Of a stretch of DNA of 64,000 bases, positions 39,371 to 49,617 are shown in pieces. Made by a program: the position numbers and the translations under genes. Origin of the DNA: Norana najaformis (lineage: Eukaryota; Annelida; Clitellata; Crassiclitellata; Hormogastridae); NCBI GenBank assembly GCA_964023275.1, contig OZ029913.1:48425976-48489975 (forward strand), in the 5' to 3' direction. The notes under the pieces were generated by a model that was given only the letters and a program-made list of their open reading frames with translations, was not told the origin of the DNA and made no database searches. The stretch's first letter is position 1; every line of letters starts with the position of its first letter.

Positions 39371-40877
39371 TGTATTTGTTTCTGTTGCTTCTTTTGGCTA
39401 GTGATGTTGAAATCAATCCAGGACCTGCTAGACTTAAAAATTTGGATATTGGTCTATTAAACATTTGTTCCCTTCGTAGTAAAGCTGCCGTCCTTCATAA
39501 TTTTCTTTGTGAGAATTCTTTACACATCCTTGCTCTTACTGAGACGTGGCTCCAACCTAGTGACACACCTGGATTCATTTCTGATCTTAATCCCCCAACC
39601 TTCACTATGCTGAATGAGCCTCGGTGCAGCGGCAAAGGCGGAGGGCTCGCCTTTCTTTTCAGGTCATACCTGCCACTACGTAAATTCATTTTGCCTATTC
39701 CTACATTTGAGGTCCTGGCTGCTACGCTCATTTTTAGCAACAGGTAATACTTGTAAATATTTATCTTCCCACATCCCTCTCTTTGACTGATATTCTTTAT
39801 GAATTCCAGTCATTACTTGAATATTTGATTTCTTCTCCCTCTGAAATAGTTATTATGGGTGACTTTAATATTCATATTGGTACAGCTGGTCATTGTTTCT
39901 CATCATTTCTTGATATGTTAGAAGGATTTGACATGAAACAACTTGTTACCTTTCCTACACATAATAAAGGCCACACCTTATATGTTTTGATAACTCGTTC
40001 TGATTCAATATCGCTTCATTCTGTCTCTCCAGTTGAGTCTTATTTATCAGATCATATTGCAATTTCCTCAAAATCTGACTTCCCTTTTAAACCAATCTCA
40101 AATTATAAAACTATTAAATTTCGTCCTTGGAATAAAATTGATTTAAATAAGCTAAAGCATGACATCTTAACATCTCCATTGTGGTTAGCTCCTGCACAAA
40201 CTGCTAATGAACTGGCTATGCAGTTCCAGTCTACTTTATCTGAGCTTCTTGACAGACAAATTCCTTTTAGAACTAAGAGAGTAGTAGGGCGCACACCACA
40301 GCCTTGGTTCAACTCTGCCATTTCTGATGCTAGGCATCGTAGAAGCCAGTTAGAGCGTTGGTTGCGCCACTCTCGACTTCACTCAGATCTCAATAGGTTT
40401 AAGCAACAGTGCAAACTTGTGCGCAAACTTGTTTCTTCTGCAAAATCAGAATATTTAACTGATTTAATTGCTGAAAGTTCTACATCTCCAAAAACTCTGT
40501 GGATGGCTTTGAATAAATTACTACACAGAGAGAAGTTAAATTTATCTTTTGGCATGTTCTGTGCTACCCAAGAGCTAGCCAGTAAATTTTTGACCTTTTT
40601 TGCTGACAAGATTTCTGGTATAAGGCTGAAATTTAATGGTTATTCGTTATGTGATAAATTTCTTCTTCCTAGTTCTTCTCCTCCAGTCTTAGATTACTTT
40701 CTGCCAACAACTCTTGCGGAGGTCCGCAGACTCATATTTTCTTCACCTGACAAAACCTCTCTCCTAGACACCATTCCCACTTCTTACCTAAAAGAATGTT
40801 TTGATGTCCTTGGTCATCATTCATCAATTTCTCGTTGCTTGATGGATCCTTTCCTTCTGTTTTTGCTCATGCCATAG
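39371..40877 (+). pseudogene. LINE 2 2A-led AP endonuclease, frameshifted
   Basis: The frame 39370-39747 starts MYLFLLLLLASDVEINPGP, a Leu-rich leader ending in a canonical DVExNPGP 2A motif (39403-39426). The endonuclease then follows (GLLNICSLRSK, LALTETWL). After a frame change near 39750, the frame 39783-40877 continues with IVIMGDFNIHI (catalytic GDFN) and ESYLSDHIAI (SDH), a linker, and the start of the reverse-transcriptase region. Confidence 0.85.
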
Positions 40878-42226
40878 TTCATCCTCTGCTAAAGAAACCT
40901 TCTCTCGACCTGGGTAACCTGTCTAATTACAGACCCATCTCAACTTTGAATTTTATATATAAAATTGTTGAACTGGTAGTTTTGAATCGTATGCAAGCTC
41001 ACCTTTCTTCCAACCCACTAATTCCTCCATTTCAGTCTGCATACCGTAAATTTCATTCAACAGAATCTGTCCTGCTTGCTGTTCATAACGACATCATGTG
41101 CTCCATGGATAAGGGTAAGGTGACAGAACTTGTTCTCCTTGATTTATCTGCTGCCTTTGTTAATGTCGACCACTCTCTCCTTTTGCATCGTCTTCAGCAC
41201 TGGTTTGGTGTTTCTGGTCCTGCCCTACACTGGTTTGCTACTTACCTCAGCCCTCGCACTCAGTCCGTATATTTAAATGGACATTATTCAGCTAGTGCCT
41301 CGTTGACTTGTGGCGTTCCGCAGGGTTTTGTGCTTGGTCCTCTTTTGTTTACATTATACACCACACCTCTTGGTGCTCTGCTAGACAATCATTCACTGGG
41401 ATATCATTTCTATGCTCATGATACCCAAATCTACATCTCATTTGACAGTTTGACTTGTCACTCGTCTGTGCAACTGTTGTCTGATGCCTTTGAAGGGCTG
41501 CAGTCTTGGATGGCAGCTAATAAACTCCTCCTTAACCCCTCAAAGACTGAATTTCTACTACTCGGTACTCCTCAGCAACTTCAGAAATTCGAATGGCTTA
41601 AATCCGTAAAACTGGGTGATTCACTCATTGAGTTGACTGATACTGCTCGTGACATGGGTGTTGTTTTTGATTCTACCATGTCTCTCACAAACTATGTAAA
41701 TGGTATTTATAAGTCATCATACATGTATATTCGTGACATAGGCAGAATTAGGCATTATGTCCCCATGTCTTCCAGAATATCCTTAGCCAACGCATTGGTC
41801 TCCAGTCGTCTTGACTATTGTAACTCAATTCTTGTTGGTGTCACTAAGTCAAACATGCAGAAACTCCAAAGAGTTCAGAACTCCTTGGCTAGAGCCATAA
41901 CAAATACTTCTAAATATGAGCATATAACTCCTGTACTTAAATCTTTACATTGGCTTCCTGTTCAGCAAAGGATTTGCTTCAAATTAGAACTTACAATTTA
42001 TAAAACATTTAACTACGGCCAACTACATTACTTGAAATCAGTCCTTATTCCCCAGACTTACCATTATTCTTCAAGGTCATCTGATCTTCTTTCTCTGGTC
42101 ATACCTTGGACTAGAACTGTTCTGGGTAAACGAGCATTTTCGGTTGCTGGACCAAAAATTCTGGAATTTCCTCCCTGTTTCTGTTCGTTCTGCTCAGTCG
42201 TTTCTGTCATTTCTTTCTCAGCTTAA
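40835..42226 (+). CDS. LINE 2 reverse transcriptase
   Basis: 463 codons, overlapping the previous frame by ~40 bases. NYRPISTLNFIYKIVELVVL, LLDLSAAFVNVDHSLLL (motif A), GVPQGFVLGPLLFTLYT (motif B), and YAHDTQIYISF, where the first catalytic Asp of the usual YADD is His, so the enzyme is probably dead. The C-terminal domain has LDYCNSILVG, LQRVQNSLARAITN and LHWLPVQQRICFKL. CR1/L2-type. Confidence 0.85.
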   Translation: MLDGSFPSVFAHAIVHPLLKKPSLDLGNLSNYRPISTLNFIYKIVELVVLNRMQAHLSSNPLIPPFQSAYRKFHSTESVLLAVHNDIMCSMDKGKVTELVLLDLSAAFVNVDHSLLLHRLQHWFGVSGPALHWFATYLSPRTQSVYLNGHYSASASLTCGVPQGFVLGPLLFTLYTTPLGALLDNHSLGYHFYAHDTQIYISFDSLTCHSSVQLLSDAFEGLQSWMAANKLLLNPSKTEFLLLGTPQQLQKFEWLKSVKLGDSLIELTDTARDMGVVFDSTMSLTNYVNGIYKSSYMYIRDIGRIRHYVPMSSRISLANALVSSRLDYCNSILVGVTKSNMQKLQRVQNSLARAITNTSKYEHITPVLKSLHWLPVQQRICFKLELTIYKTFNYGQLHYLKSVLIPQTYHYSSRSSDLLSLVIPWTRTVLGKRAFSVAGPKILEFPPCFCSFCSVVSVISFSA

Positions 42227-42398
42227 AACTTACCTGTTTCAAATTGCTTATCCACCATGGGCTGCCTTTCTGTGTTGCGGACTGACCTTCTGGATATCGA
42301 CCTGATTGTGGCTTGGTTTTGGTGTGCCATTGGTTGATGCCTTGTGCATTAGACACCGGCGCATTAGAAGTTGCTAAATATTATTATTATTATTATTG

Positions 42399-42620
42399 AT
42401 ATAGCTGTGCCCGGAACGTCTCGGTCTGCTCCTTATCTTTGTCATAGCCGTTCCGTCAGCTCCTCGTACGTGACATCTCGCCGAGCCCCGAAATCCCATA
42501 ACAGCTGAGTGGCAGCTTTCTCCAAGACGCAGCGCAGGAAGTCAACCATATCCGCGGCATTCTAACGTTTGTGTCGGGCGCAGACTTCGAATTGCCCAGG
42601 AACGACTCCAAGGCCCCGGT
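42399..42620 (-). pseudogene. Gypsy gag fragment (segment 1) and arm 1 of an inverted duplication
   Basis: Minus strand encodes LESFLGQFEVCARH, VDFLRCVLEKAATQLLWDFG and VTYEELTERL. The stretch 42417-42617 is repeated inverted at 43297-43504. Both copies share the same TGA in the CGGCTATGACAAAG stretch, so the duplication followed that mutation. Confidence 0.75.
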
Positions 42621-42950
42621 GTATCACGTAGACAATCGTACATATATCGTGTATCATGTATCATGGGTATTTAAGTAGTTAAGCCATTGAGAAAAATTCT
42701 CAGCCGCAGAATAGAGACTTAGATACACACCGAATTCGTAGTATAGGGTTTCAGCGTAGTAATAGCAGCTGTAGAGGAGTTGTAGCGAACGGTTTGAGGG
42801 ACTTTTTTTGTAAGACCAAGTGCGAACTGTTCCGAATAAAATTTATTTCGTGACTCTTGTGTCGACTTTCTCTCCGAAGATCTCCACAACAAGCAAACGG
42901 AAGGCCATAACCTCCCTAGAAGGAAAACAGCACCCCAGAAAACGTAATAA
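42621..42950 (+). repeat. Gypsy LTR copy in inverted (plus) orientation
   Basis: Starts within the GTATCATGTATCATGGG repeats and runs through GAGTTAGTAGCGAACGG-like U3/R sequence. AATAAA lies near 42836, and the end is near ACGTAATAA at 42950. A primer-binding-like TGGTACCAGAAGTGGGG follows at 42952. Orientation is opposite to the rest of the element. Confidence 0.75.
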
Positions 42951-42988
42951 CTGGTACCAGAAGTGGGGTGAAGTCAGCTCAGAAAATC

Positions 42989-43496
42989 ATGGATGCAGCC
43001 AACGACAAAAATATGATTGTCTACATGCTGCTGGACGTGGCAGATTCGCCTCAACCGCCGCAGGTCGACGCCCGGTACGAAGATAGCGACGTTGGAAGGG
43101 CCCTGGCTTGATTCCGGCCGCTTCTTGGAGAGCATCGATTTTGACGGCCAATCTATGGCCGAGATGCACGTTAAGCTGATAAGTACAACGCAAGGAAAGA
43201 AAGAACCGTCTCCAATTCCACAGCCGGCGATGAAAACAGACGACCCAATCAGCTACAGGGAAGCACCGATGAAACCGGGAAAGTTTCATGGGACCGGGTC
43301 CTTGGAGTCGTTCCTGGGGCATACGAAGTCTGCGCCCGACACAAACGTTGGAATGCCGCGGATATGGTCGACTTCCTGCGCTGCGTCTTGGAGAAAGCTG
43401 CCACTCAGCTGTTATGGGATTTCGGGGCTCGGCGTGATGTCACGTACGAGGAGCTGACGGAACGGCTATGACAAAGATAAGGAGCAGAAGGACAGA
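42989..43496 (+). pseudogene. Gypsy gag 5' part in inverted orientation
   Basis: The ATG at 42989 opens MDAANDKNMIVYMLLDVADS; later KFHGTGSLESFL near 43279 and the same LRCVLEKAATQLLW segment as in 42399-42620, now on the plus strand. A stop near 43110 and shifts break it. Confidence 0.7.
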
Positions 43497-43504
43497 CCGA
43501 GACG

Positions 43505-43641
43505 ATACACTATACATGATACACGATACATGACACACGATACATGATAGTTCAAAACTGTTGCCCAACGGCAACGACTAAGATGAGAAGGGGGTCCCCG
43601 AACAAACAAAAACGAAGGGGCAAGGGGGCGTAACCTCAACA
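43505..43641 (-). repeat. Outer part of the Gypsy 5' LTR
   Basis: Minus strand begins TGTTGAGGTTACGCCCCC and reaches the CATGTATCGTG repeats. It equals the first ~150 bases of the LTR at 30229-30680. Followed on the plus strand by ATAA (43642-43645), the target-site duplication. Confidence 0.75.
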
Positions 43642-43645
43642 ATAA

Positions 43646-45480
43646 CTTCAAGGAGAACACGGGAGAGTACTCGGAGGAGCAAGGCGAGGGTTTCCACTAG
43701 GACATACCGGACTTTGAACGTCGCTACCAAGAACAGTATAATGAGAACGATGGGAGACTACATTTGGGGCTGATTCGTGAAAGATTTACAGTATAATCGT
43801 AAATGTCGAAAAACTGTTCACTTCTAAATCTTTTGTGATCATTTTTGTATAATTGTAGTGTAAATACATTTTAACATTTTTTCTTGTTTTAATGTTTTTT
43901 ACTTTATTTGCACGAAAACACACAAATTAGCCCGTTTCTTCGTTGGAAACAGGTAAGTTTTGAAATATCATTGTCCTGGTCACAAAAGCAAAGTTAAAAG
44001 CGAATAACAGCTATTTTCTGGACTTTTGAGGCATAAGCAAGTAAGAAATAACACTATCCATGCACAAAAATTGTGTTACTTAGTGTTTTGCTGGCCTATA
44101 AGTAAGGTAGTTTACTTTAATACATTTATTCTATGAATGTAAATGAACTATTTGGATGAATCGCTATGAATTGTTCTTAATAAAACATTTTGAAATTGGC
44201 AGATAACGAGGCATATACATTCTAGATTCTGATGATTAGATTAAGTGCTTGAGTTAGATGCGCCTCAACATATCAATATTTGTGACACGTGACGGGCCCA
44301 AGTGCATATAAGGCGCAATTAAGCCTCTACACTGAGTAAGTAAGAAATCCATAGAGATTAACAGATTGCGTAAAAGGAAGGAGACCGCTATATAGCGTTA
44401 TACTACTGAGTTAGAAATAATCATTAAGTGGAACCAAAGATAGGTTAGACTATCAATCTGGCCAAATTCCACATTCCAGTTGGCTTGGCAGATGCACCAT
44501 TGATAGCTGATGCGTCTACCAGCTGGCCTGGCTATGCGTTACTTCCGGCGTCTTCAACATCGGTAAGCCCTATACACGACAGCGCTTTCTCGAGTTCAAT
44601 TACCTTGTTGCTGTTAATAAGCACCATTGCCTACAAGATCACGGCTTGTGGTAGAAGTTACTGTACAGTATAATAAACTTCAGTTACATTTTCTATGGTG
44701 TTTTGCTGTGAAAATATCACATTTCAAATCGTAACGTTTCTTATCAGGTTTTTGCAGATGCTAAACAATATTCGTGCACTAATTCAGTAAAGGTACATGT
44801 TTATCTTTAATCTGAGACGTTCAAGCGCTACCGACAAGGAAGGGGCCGTCCATAAAGGACGTTCGCGAAGAGGGATGGGGTCATGCACATGCGGACAATT
44901 GCGGACAAGGGGGAAGGAACTTATAGCCTACGGGGACGTCCGCATATAAATTTGGTACATGTACACAGCTTTTAGTACAACCCCGTGCTTTAAACACAAA
45001 CTTCAGTCAGATGGCAGATACTATGTACAGCAATGGTTCATCAATAGTAATGTTCTGTTGCAGACAGCTAACGAAACATTTCAAGTTTCAACCTTTCTTA
45101 AGTTGCAACTATTGAGATCTGTTAGACGGCCATGTATGGTGCCACTGTGAGTCTTTTAAATAAGATAGAACGAATAGTTTATTAATGACGTTTTTCATTA
45201 TGCTGGTCTTTATCGTTTACTGGCTTTGGAATGCAGACGTCTACAAAGGGGGAGGGGAGGGTAAGGCCAAAAGCGGACAGATGCGGACAAGGGGGCGGGA
45301 GGGGTCCAAAGTAGGTCATTTTATTTGGAATGTTAAAATGATTTCATGCGACTCCAGATAAGCCGATTACAATTGAGATGAGCCTCATTCGGGCTGGCCT
45401 ATTTCGAATGAAGGCATAAATTGTGATGACTCTATAGCCTATTAATACAGAAAGCTAGTAGAACTAAGAACTAGAACTAA
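43646..45480. other. No gene recognised
   Basis: About 1.8 kb of AT-rich sequence with only short frames. Two dispersed pieces share GCGGACAAGGGGG-type sequence (44893-44912 and 45276-45297). Confidence 0.4.
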
Positions 45481-45483
45481 GAA

Positions 45484-45556
45484 CTCTCAGTGGCATATTG
45501 GTGGAGCGCTGGCCTTGTAACAGTGGAAAGTAAGGGTTCGAACCTTCCATAAAACA
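45484..45556 (+). repeat. tRNA-derived SINE head (Thr-like)
   Basis: TGGTGGAGCGCTGGCCTTGT resembles a polymerase III A box plus an anticodon arm with a TGT anticodon in the loop. About 30 bases on, GGGTTCGAACC is a perfect B box. Anticodon stem and acceptor pairing are poor, so this is not a functional tRNA. Confidence 0.5.
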
Positions 45557-46255
45557 GTCGCTGTGTAAACATTGAGCAAGTACTTCTCGCACGATGCATC
45601 AATCGATCTTCGTCATTATATAATAACGCTATATAATTAGTGAATAACTGAATGTTGATAGACCTAAACTATCAAGAGTAACCTTGGCGCTGCAGTACGA
45701 AACGATCCGCACTAAAACGTACGCATAGTCGCATAAGTTTGAGGTTTCCTCGAGACGACTGCATCATCTAACTTGATTATAGTTGCGCCATTCGAACTCA
45801 GCCTAAAAACCACATCGCGACAACAACAAGAGCAGCGACAGCAGTGACAGCAACAAGAGAGAACAACTTACGTTAGAAAACAAATCAACATCAGCCACTT
45901 AAAACAGAATGCATAATGAATGTGTCACGACATACATTAAAAGAATTAGATCGGCAATTAACGGTGTCCGTAAAACAAACAAAAAGCAACTACAGATAAA
46001 TACATCGATGTACATAGAAACAAACGCGCACGCGATACATGATAGACACACGCGACCCATCATTGTATTGGGGATCCCGTGTGACGCATTAGGTGATGAC
46101 GCAGTACAACACGTGCCAGTCTTCTGCAGCCGGGATTTGTTGTGTCCAACACCTTGCGAAACCTCCACGATATCTAGACACAAAACCACTACTAAGTCAG
46201 ATTTCTCTGGTTTTTAACTATGCATAAAAGTACCAAAAAAATTCTGTAAGACGGC
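45557..46255. other. No gene recognised
   Basis: Short frames only, with interspersed CAACAACAA/CAGCAG low complexity near 45820-45850. Confidence 0.4.
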
Positions 46256-46560
46256 TTGCGCAACTAATATGAGGCATATTAATGTTGCACGAGAAACGAT
46301 ACAGTGGCTTCCTGTTGCCGGGCAAGTATCATTCAAGATCATCCTACTAGCACGTGCTTCACTTGTCGGAATTGCTTCAGCACACATACATAAAGGAGCT
46401 CTGTGTTTCAGTCTCAAGTCAGCTGGGCCTGCGATCGTTGTGCTACGAAGCCTGTGCAACTATGCATGCACCACGTCTTCCCACCTCAACACGACCCATC
46501 GTGTTTTCTTACGTGCCTGATCTTCGTCGTGCATTGCATTTATAGACTGCTGCATTTGAC
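46256..46560 (+). pseudogene. LINE reverse-transcriptase C-terminal relic
   Basis: Overlapping frames carry TIQWLPVAGQVSFKIILLA (the RxLHWLPV..R..FK signature) and, further on, HAPRLPTSTRPIVFSYVPDL (the signature near the LINE C-terminus). No palm motifs remain. Confidence 0.65.
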
Positions 46561-46663
46561 TTTGTTCAGCAAACCTTTTCAAACGGTCTTAAAATGCACA
46601 TATTTAGTAAGATAGTCACGTCTCCAAAGCTTTTGCGAGATATAAAATGCGCTATATTAAGGG

Positions 46664-46735
46664 TCCTCATACACATATACATACATTTATGCATGCATGC
46701 ATGCATACATACATGTACATACATACATACGGCGC
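46664..46735. repeat. CATA/CATG microsatellite
   Basis: Runs of ACATACAT, GCATGCATGC and ACATACATAC. Confidence 0.85.
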
Positions 46736-47164
46736 ATAGGATAAGACCGGGTGGGTTTGAGTTGTACAGTGGTGTGCACAAGTCTCAAATAGGCAACCAA
46801 CTATGCGGTTTCTAAGCGTTTGGTCTTAATGTCTTTCTTCTGTGCGACAGTTGAAGGGTTCAGTGGCATATTATTTTATTCAGCTATTATTCTCTGAAAA
46901 TCAAGCAGTTTAGGTTATTTGCACTGTATCTATGTCACTTGGTTATCGGCCGAATACTACTACATCGATAACGACGGATCCTGGGATAAAACTGAATCGA
47001 AATCAACCAATCACATCTACCCATTTCTGGCCAATCAAAACGTTTCCTTTGTTAACCAATCACGTACCAGTGTTGTTCTAGGCGGCATACTGTGAAACGA
47101 GAGCTCGGGGTCGATCTTCCATCCGAGTAAACATCGTTGAAGCTGAATATTAATTAATTAATTA
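46736..47164. other. No gene recognised
   Basis: No coding signal and no repeat family recognised. Confidence 0.4.
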
Positions 47165-47313
47165 GAAACTTTTAGAGCTCCGGTAACTAATGCCCAAGGC
47201 ATCAACCGACGGTGCATCAAATTTAAGCCGCATTCAGGTCAATATCCAGAAGATCAATCCACTAACACAGAGAGGCAGTCTACGGAGGATAAGCCAACTG
47301 AAAAAACTAAGTC

Positions 47314-48504
47314 TTAAGTTGAGAACGAAATGACATGAGACTGAGCATAATGCACTGATGCAGGAAGAGAATTCCAAAATTTCGGTTCAGCAACCGAAAA
47401 AGCTCGCTTACTAAGAACAGTTCTAGTTTCTGGCACAACAAGAAAAAGGCATTCAGATGACCTGGTTGAATAATGATGAGTTTGAGGAGTGAGGACTGAT
47501 TTTAAGTATTGTGGTTGTTCAGAGTTCAATGTTTTGTAAATTATAAGCCCCAATTTAAAAGAACTTCTTTGCTGAATAGGAGGAAGCCAATGCAAAGATT
47601 TTAAGTACAGAGGTTATATGCTCATGCAGATGAACCAACACATTTCTGCCTTATACCAGAGATTTTATCTGCAAAAAGGTAAAGAATCTACTGGCAAGCT
47701 CTTGACTACTTGAGCACACAGCAGGGAACACATTTTACTTCTCCTGATGCAATAACCTATTTAAGGCCAACCATGAGGTTTTTGGTGATGCCGAACTTTC
47801 GGTTAATAAATTAGTTAAATACTCAGATTTAGCAGATGAAACAAATTTTGCACAAGTTTGCATTCTTGCATAAAACTAGCGTGGTCTGAGGGATGATAAG
47901 AATGACACCACCAACGTTCAAGCTGACTTCTGTGCCGCCAGGCTTCAGAAATGGCGGAGTTAAACCAAGGCTGTGGTGTGTGCTCAACAACTCTCTTAGT
48001 TCTAAACGGAATTGGCCTATCAAGAAGCTCAGTTAAAGTAGACTGGAACTGAATAGACAGCTCATTTGCTGTTTTTGCAGGAGCTAACCACAACGGAGAT
48101 GCATATTTAGACCAATTTTGTGCCAAGGGCGGAATTTAACAGTTTTATAATTTGGAGGTGGTTTAAACGAGGTCAAATTTTGAGAAAATTCCAACATGAT
48201 CTGATAGATATGATTCAACAGGAGGAACAGAATGAAGAGATTTCGAATCACAGTGAGTTATCAGGACATCCAAAGCGTGGCCTTTATCATGTCTAGAAAA
48301 GGTAACGAGTTGCTTCATGGCAAACCCTTCCAACATATCAAGAAATGATGAAGAACAATGACCAGCTACATCAAGATGAATATTGAAGTCACCCATAAAA
48401 ACTATTTCAGAGGGCGAGGAAATCAAATATTCAAGTAGCGACTGGAATTCACTAGCAAAATCAGTAAAAGAGAGTGAAAGTGGACGATAAACATTTACAA
48501 GCAA
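47314..48504 (-). pseudogene. LINE 3 endonuclease-RT remains
   Basis: 48163-48504 has IVFMGDFNIHLD and ESYLSDHVGI, the catalytic endonuclease motifs. 47815-48126 has the connector SPLWLAPAKTANELSIQFQS and TPQPWFNSAI, closely matching LINE 2. 47314-47595 has MHWLPPIQQRSSFKLGL and the terminal KFWNSLPASV. The palm with the catalytic Asp pair is absent, so it is dead. Confidence 0.8.
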
Positions 48505-48678
48505 TACCTGTTTGTTGCCAGAAATGAGAGCAACAGCCAGGACCTAAAATGGCTTGGGTGCTAGAATAGGCAAAGTGACACTGTGCAGTGGAAGATATGA
48601 CTTGAAAAGAATGGCAAGCCCACCATCTTTACCACTGCATCGAGGTTTATTAAGCATAGAAAAAGTTGGGGAGTAAGA

Positions 48679-49188
48679 TCAGTAATGAAAGCTGGTGTCA
48701 CTAAACTTGGAGCCAGGTTTCAGTAAGAGCAAGTATATGCAGGGAATGCTTACAAAGAAAGTTATACGAAGAAAACAAATATTTAATTGAGCAATAACCA
48801 AACTCCAAAGTCCAGCTGATTCAAGATTTACTTCAACATCACCGCCGAAAGAAGCAATAGAAACAAATACATATACAACCCATGATTTGTAACCGAAAAT
48901 GTTTTGCATCAATTTACATTCAACCCAAAACAAAAAAATAATGTAACTGGTATTGCATAGCAGCAGAACACATGCCTTAATAGAAAACGCCGTACCAGGA
49001 ACCAAGTAAAATAAATGGGCTTGAGCCAAGTTAAAAAACAGACCAGACCGTAGTGATGCATGTGTAAATCCAACAGCAGACCTACCTCTACCAGATTTGG
49101 CAAGGAAGGGTAAGATGAACAATATACAGGATGAAAATGGGCAACGAAATGAGGCATCCACAGTTAGGGTCATGGAAATTGAAGACAC
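48679..49188 (-). pseudogene. LINE 3 5' leader with decayed 2A-like motif
   Basis: 169 codons ending in the start of the endonuclease (WSLVIAQLNICFLR). The Leu/Phe-rich leader contains GGDVEVNLESAG at 48817-48840, where LINE 2 has DVEINPGP, so the essential Pro-Gly-Pro has been lost. The leader extends about 110 residues upstream of the 2A position, which LINE 2 lacks through 5' truncation. Confidence 0.7.
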
Positions 49189-49224
49189 AAGGAAACCGAC
49201 ACAGCAGATACAAAAAGACGTAAC

Positions 49225-49229
49225 CTAAG
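49225..49229. repeat. Target-site duplication CTAAG (left)
   Basis: Matches CTAAG at 55444-55448. Confidence 0.95.
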
Positions 49230-49418
49230 TGTGAACTGTTATTTTATTTTCTTTAACACGACAACTCCAATCTTGCCAGTTACCGACATTTTTATTCTTC
49301 TAGACACGTTCTTCTTATACACATGAACACGCCCCCAATCACTGTGCACACATATATACACATCCAGTGTACGCCCTCATCCCGTCACGCCTCACCGGCT
49401 ATCAAAACCGTGCTTACA
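49230..49418 (-). repeat. 3' LTR (189 bp)
   Basis: Plus strand TGTGAACTG...TGCTTACA; identical to 55255-55443 base for base by eye. Confidence 0.95.
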
Positions 49419-49617
49419 TTACCTTTATCCCTCATTTTTCAAGCTCACAAATTATCTTTCAAAATTTGTGAACTTGCCACCATCACATACACAACTTATC
49501 TCAATAATGCAATCTTATCTACTTTATACATCACAATCTTGACAAAAAATCAGCAACCGTATTCAAACGCCCTTTCTTATAATGTATTACTATATCAAAG
49601 GTTTGTAACGCTAATCC

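Larger units (their letters stand above)
39371..42398 (+). mobile_element. CR1-like LINE inserted in gag in the opposite direction (LINE 2)
   Basis: A ~3.0-kb non-LTR element, flanked by the 5-bp duplication ATATA (39366-39370 and 42399-42403) and ending in an ATT-repeat tail (42375-42396). It begins within the 2A leader, so it may be slightly 5' truncated. Same family as LINE 3 at 47165-49224. Confidence 0.85.
30229..43641 (-). mobile_element. Decayed Gypsy-class LTR retrotransposon with nested LINEs
   Basis: Minus-strand order: LTR start (43641-43505), gag, PR (within 34734-35534), RT (34828 leftward), RNase H, integrase (to 31571), extra 3' ORF, and 3' LTR (30680-30229). Gag is cut twice by LINE insertions (35603-39203 and 39371-42398). 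The 5' end is rearranged with an inverted duplication. Standard Ty3/Gypsy domain order; all genes carry stops or shifts. Confidence 0.85.
47165..49224 (-). mobile_element. CR1-like LINE with internal deletion (LINE 3)
   Basis: Minus-strand pieces match LINE 2: C-terminal domain at 47314-47595, connector at 47815-48126, endonuclease at 48163-48504, and leader at 48679-49188. The reverse-transcriptase palm between 47600 and 47815 is deleted. The 5' side continues past the inserted LTR element, beyond 55449. Confidence 0.8.

Noticed and set aside
43642-43800. Short plus-strand peptide ending GLIRERFTV as a gene end
   Set aside because: It looks like the end of some TE-encoded protein, but frames change and no upstream part is found after the LTR.
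45484-45556. Functional tRNA-Thr gene
   Set aside because: A and B boxes are good, but the anticodon and acceptor stems do not pair well.
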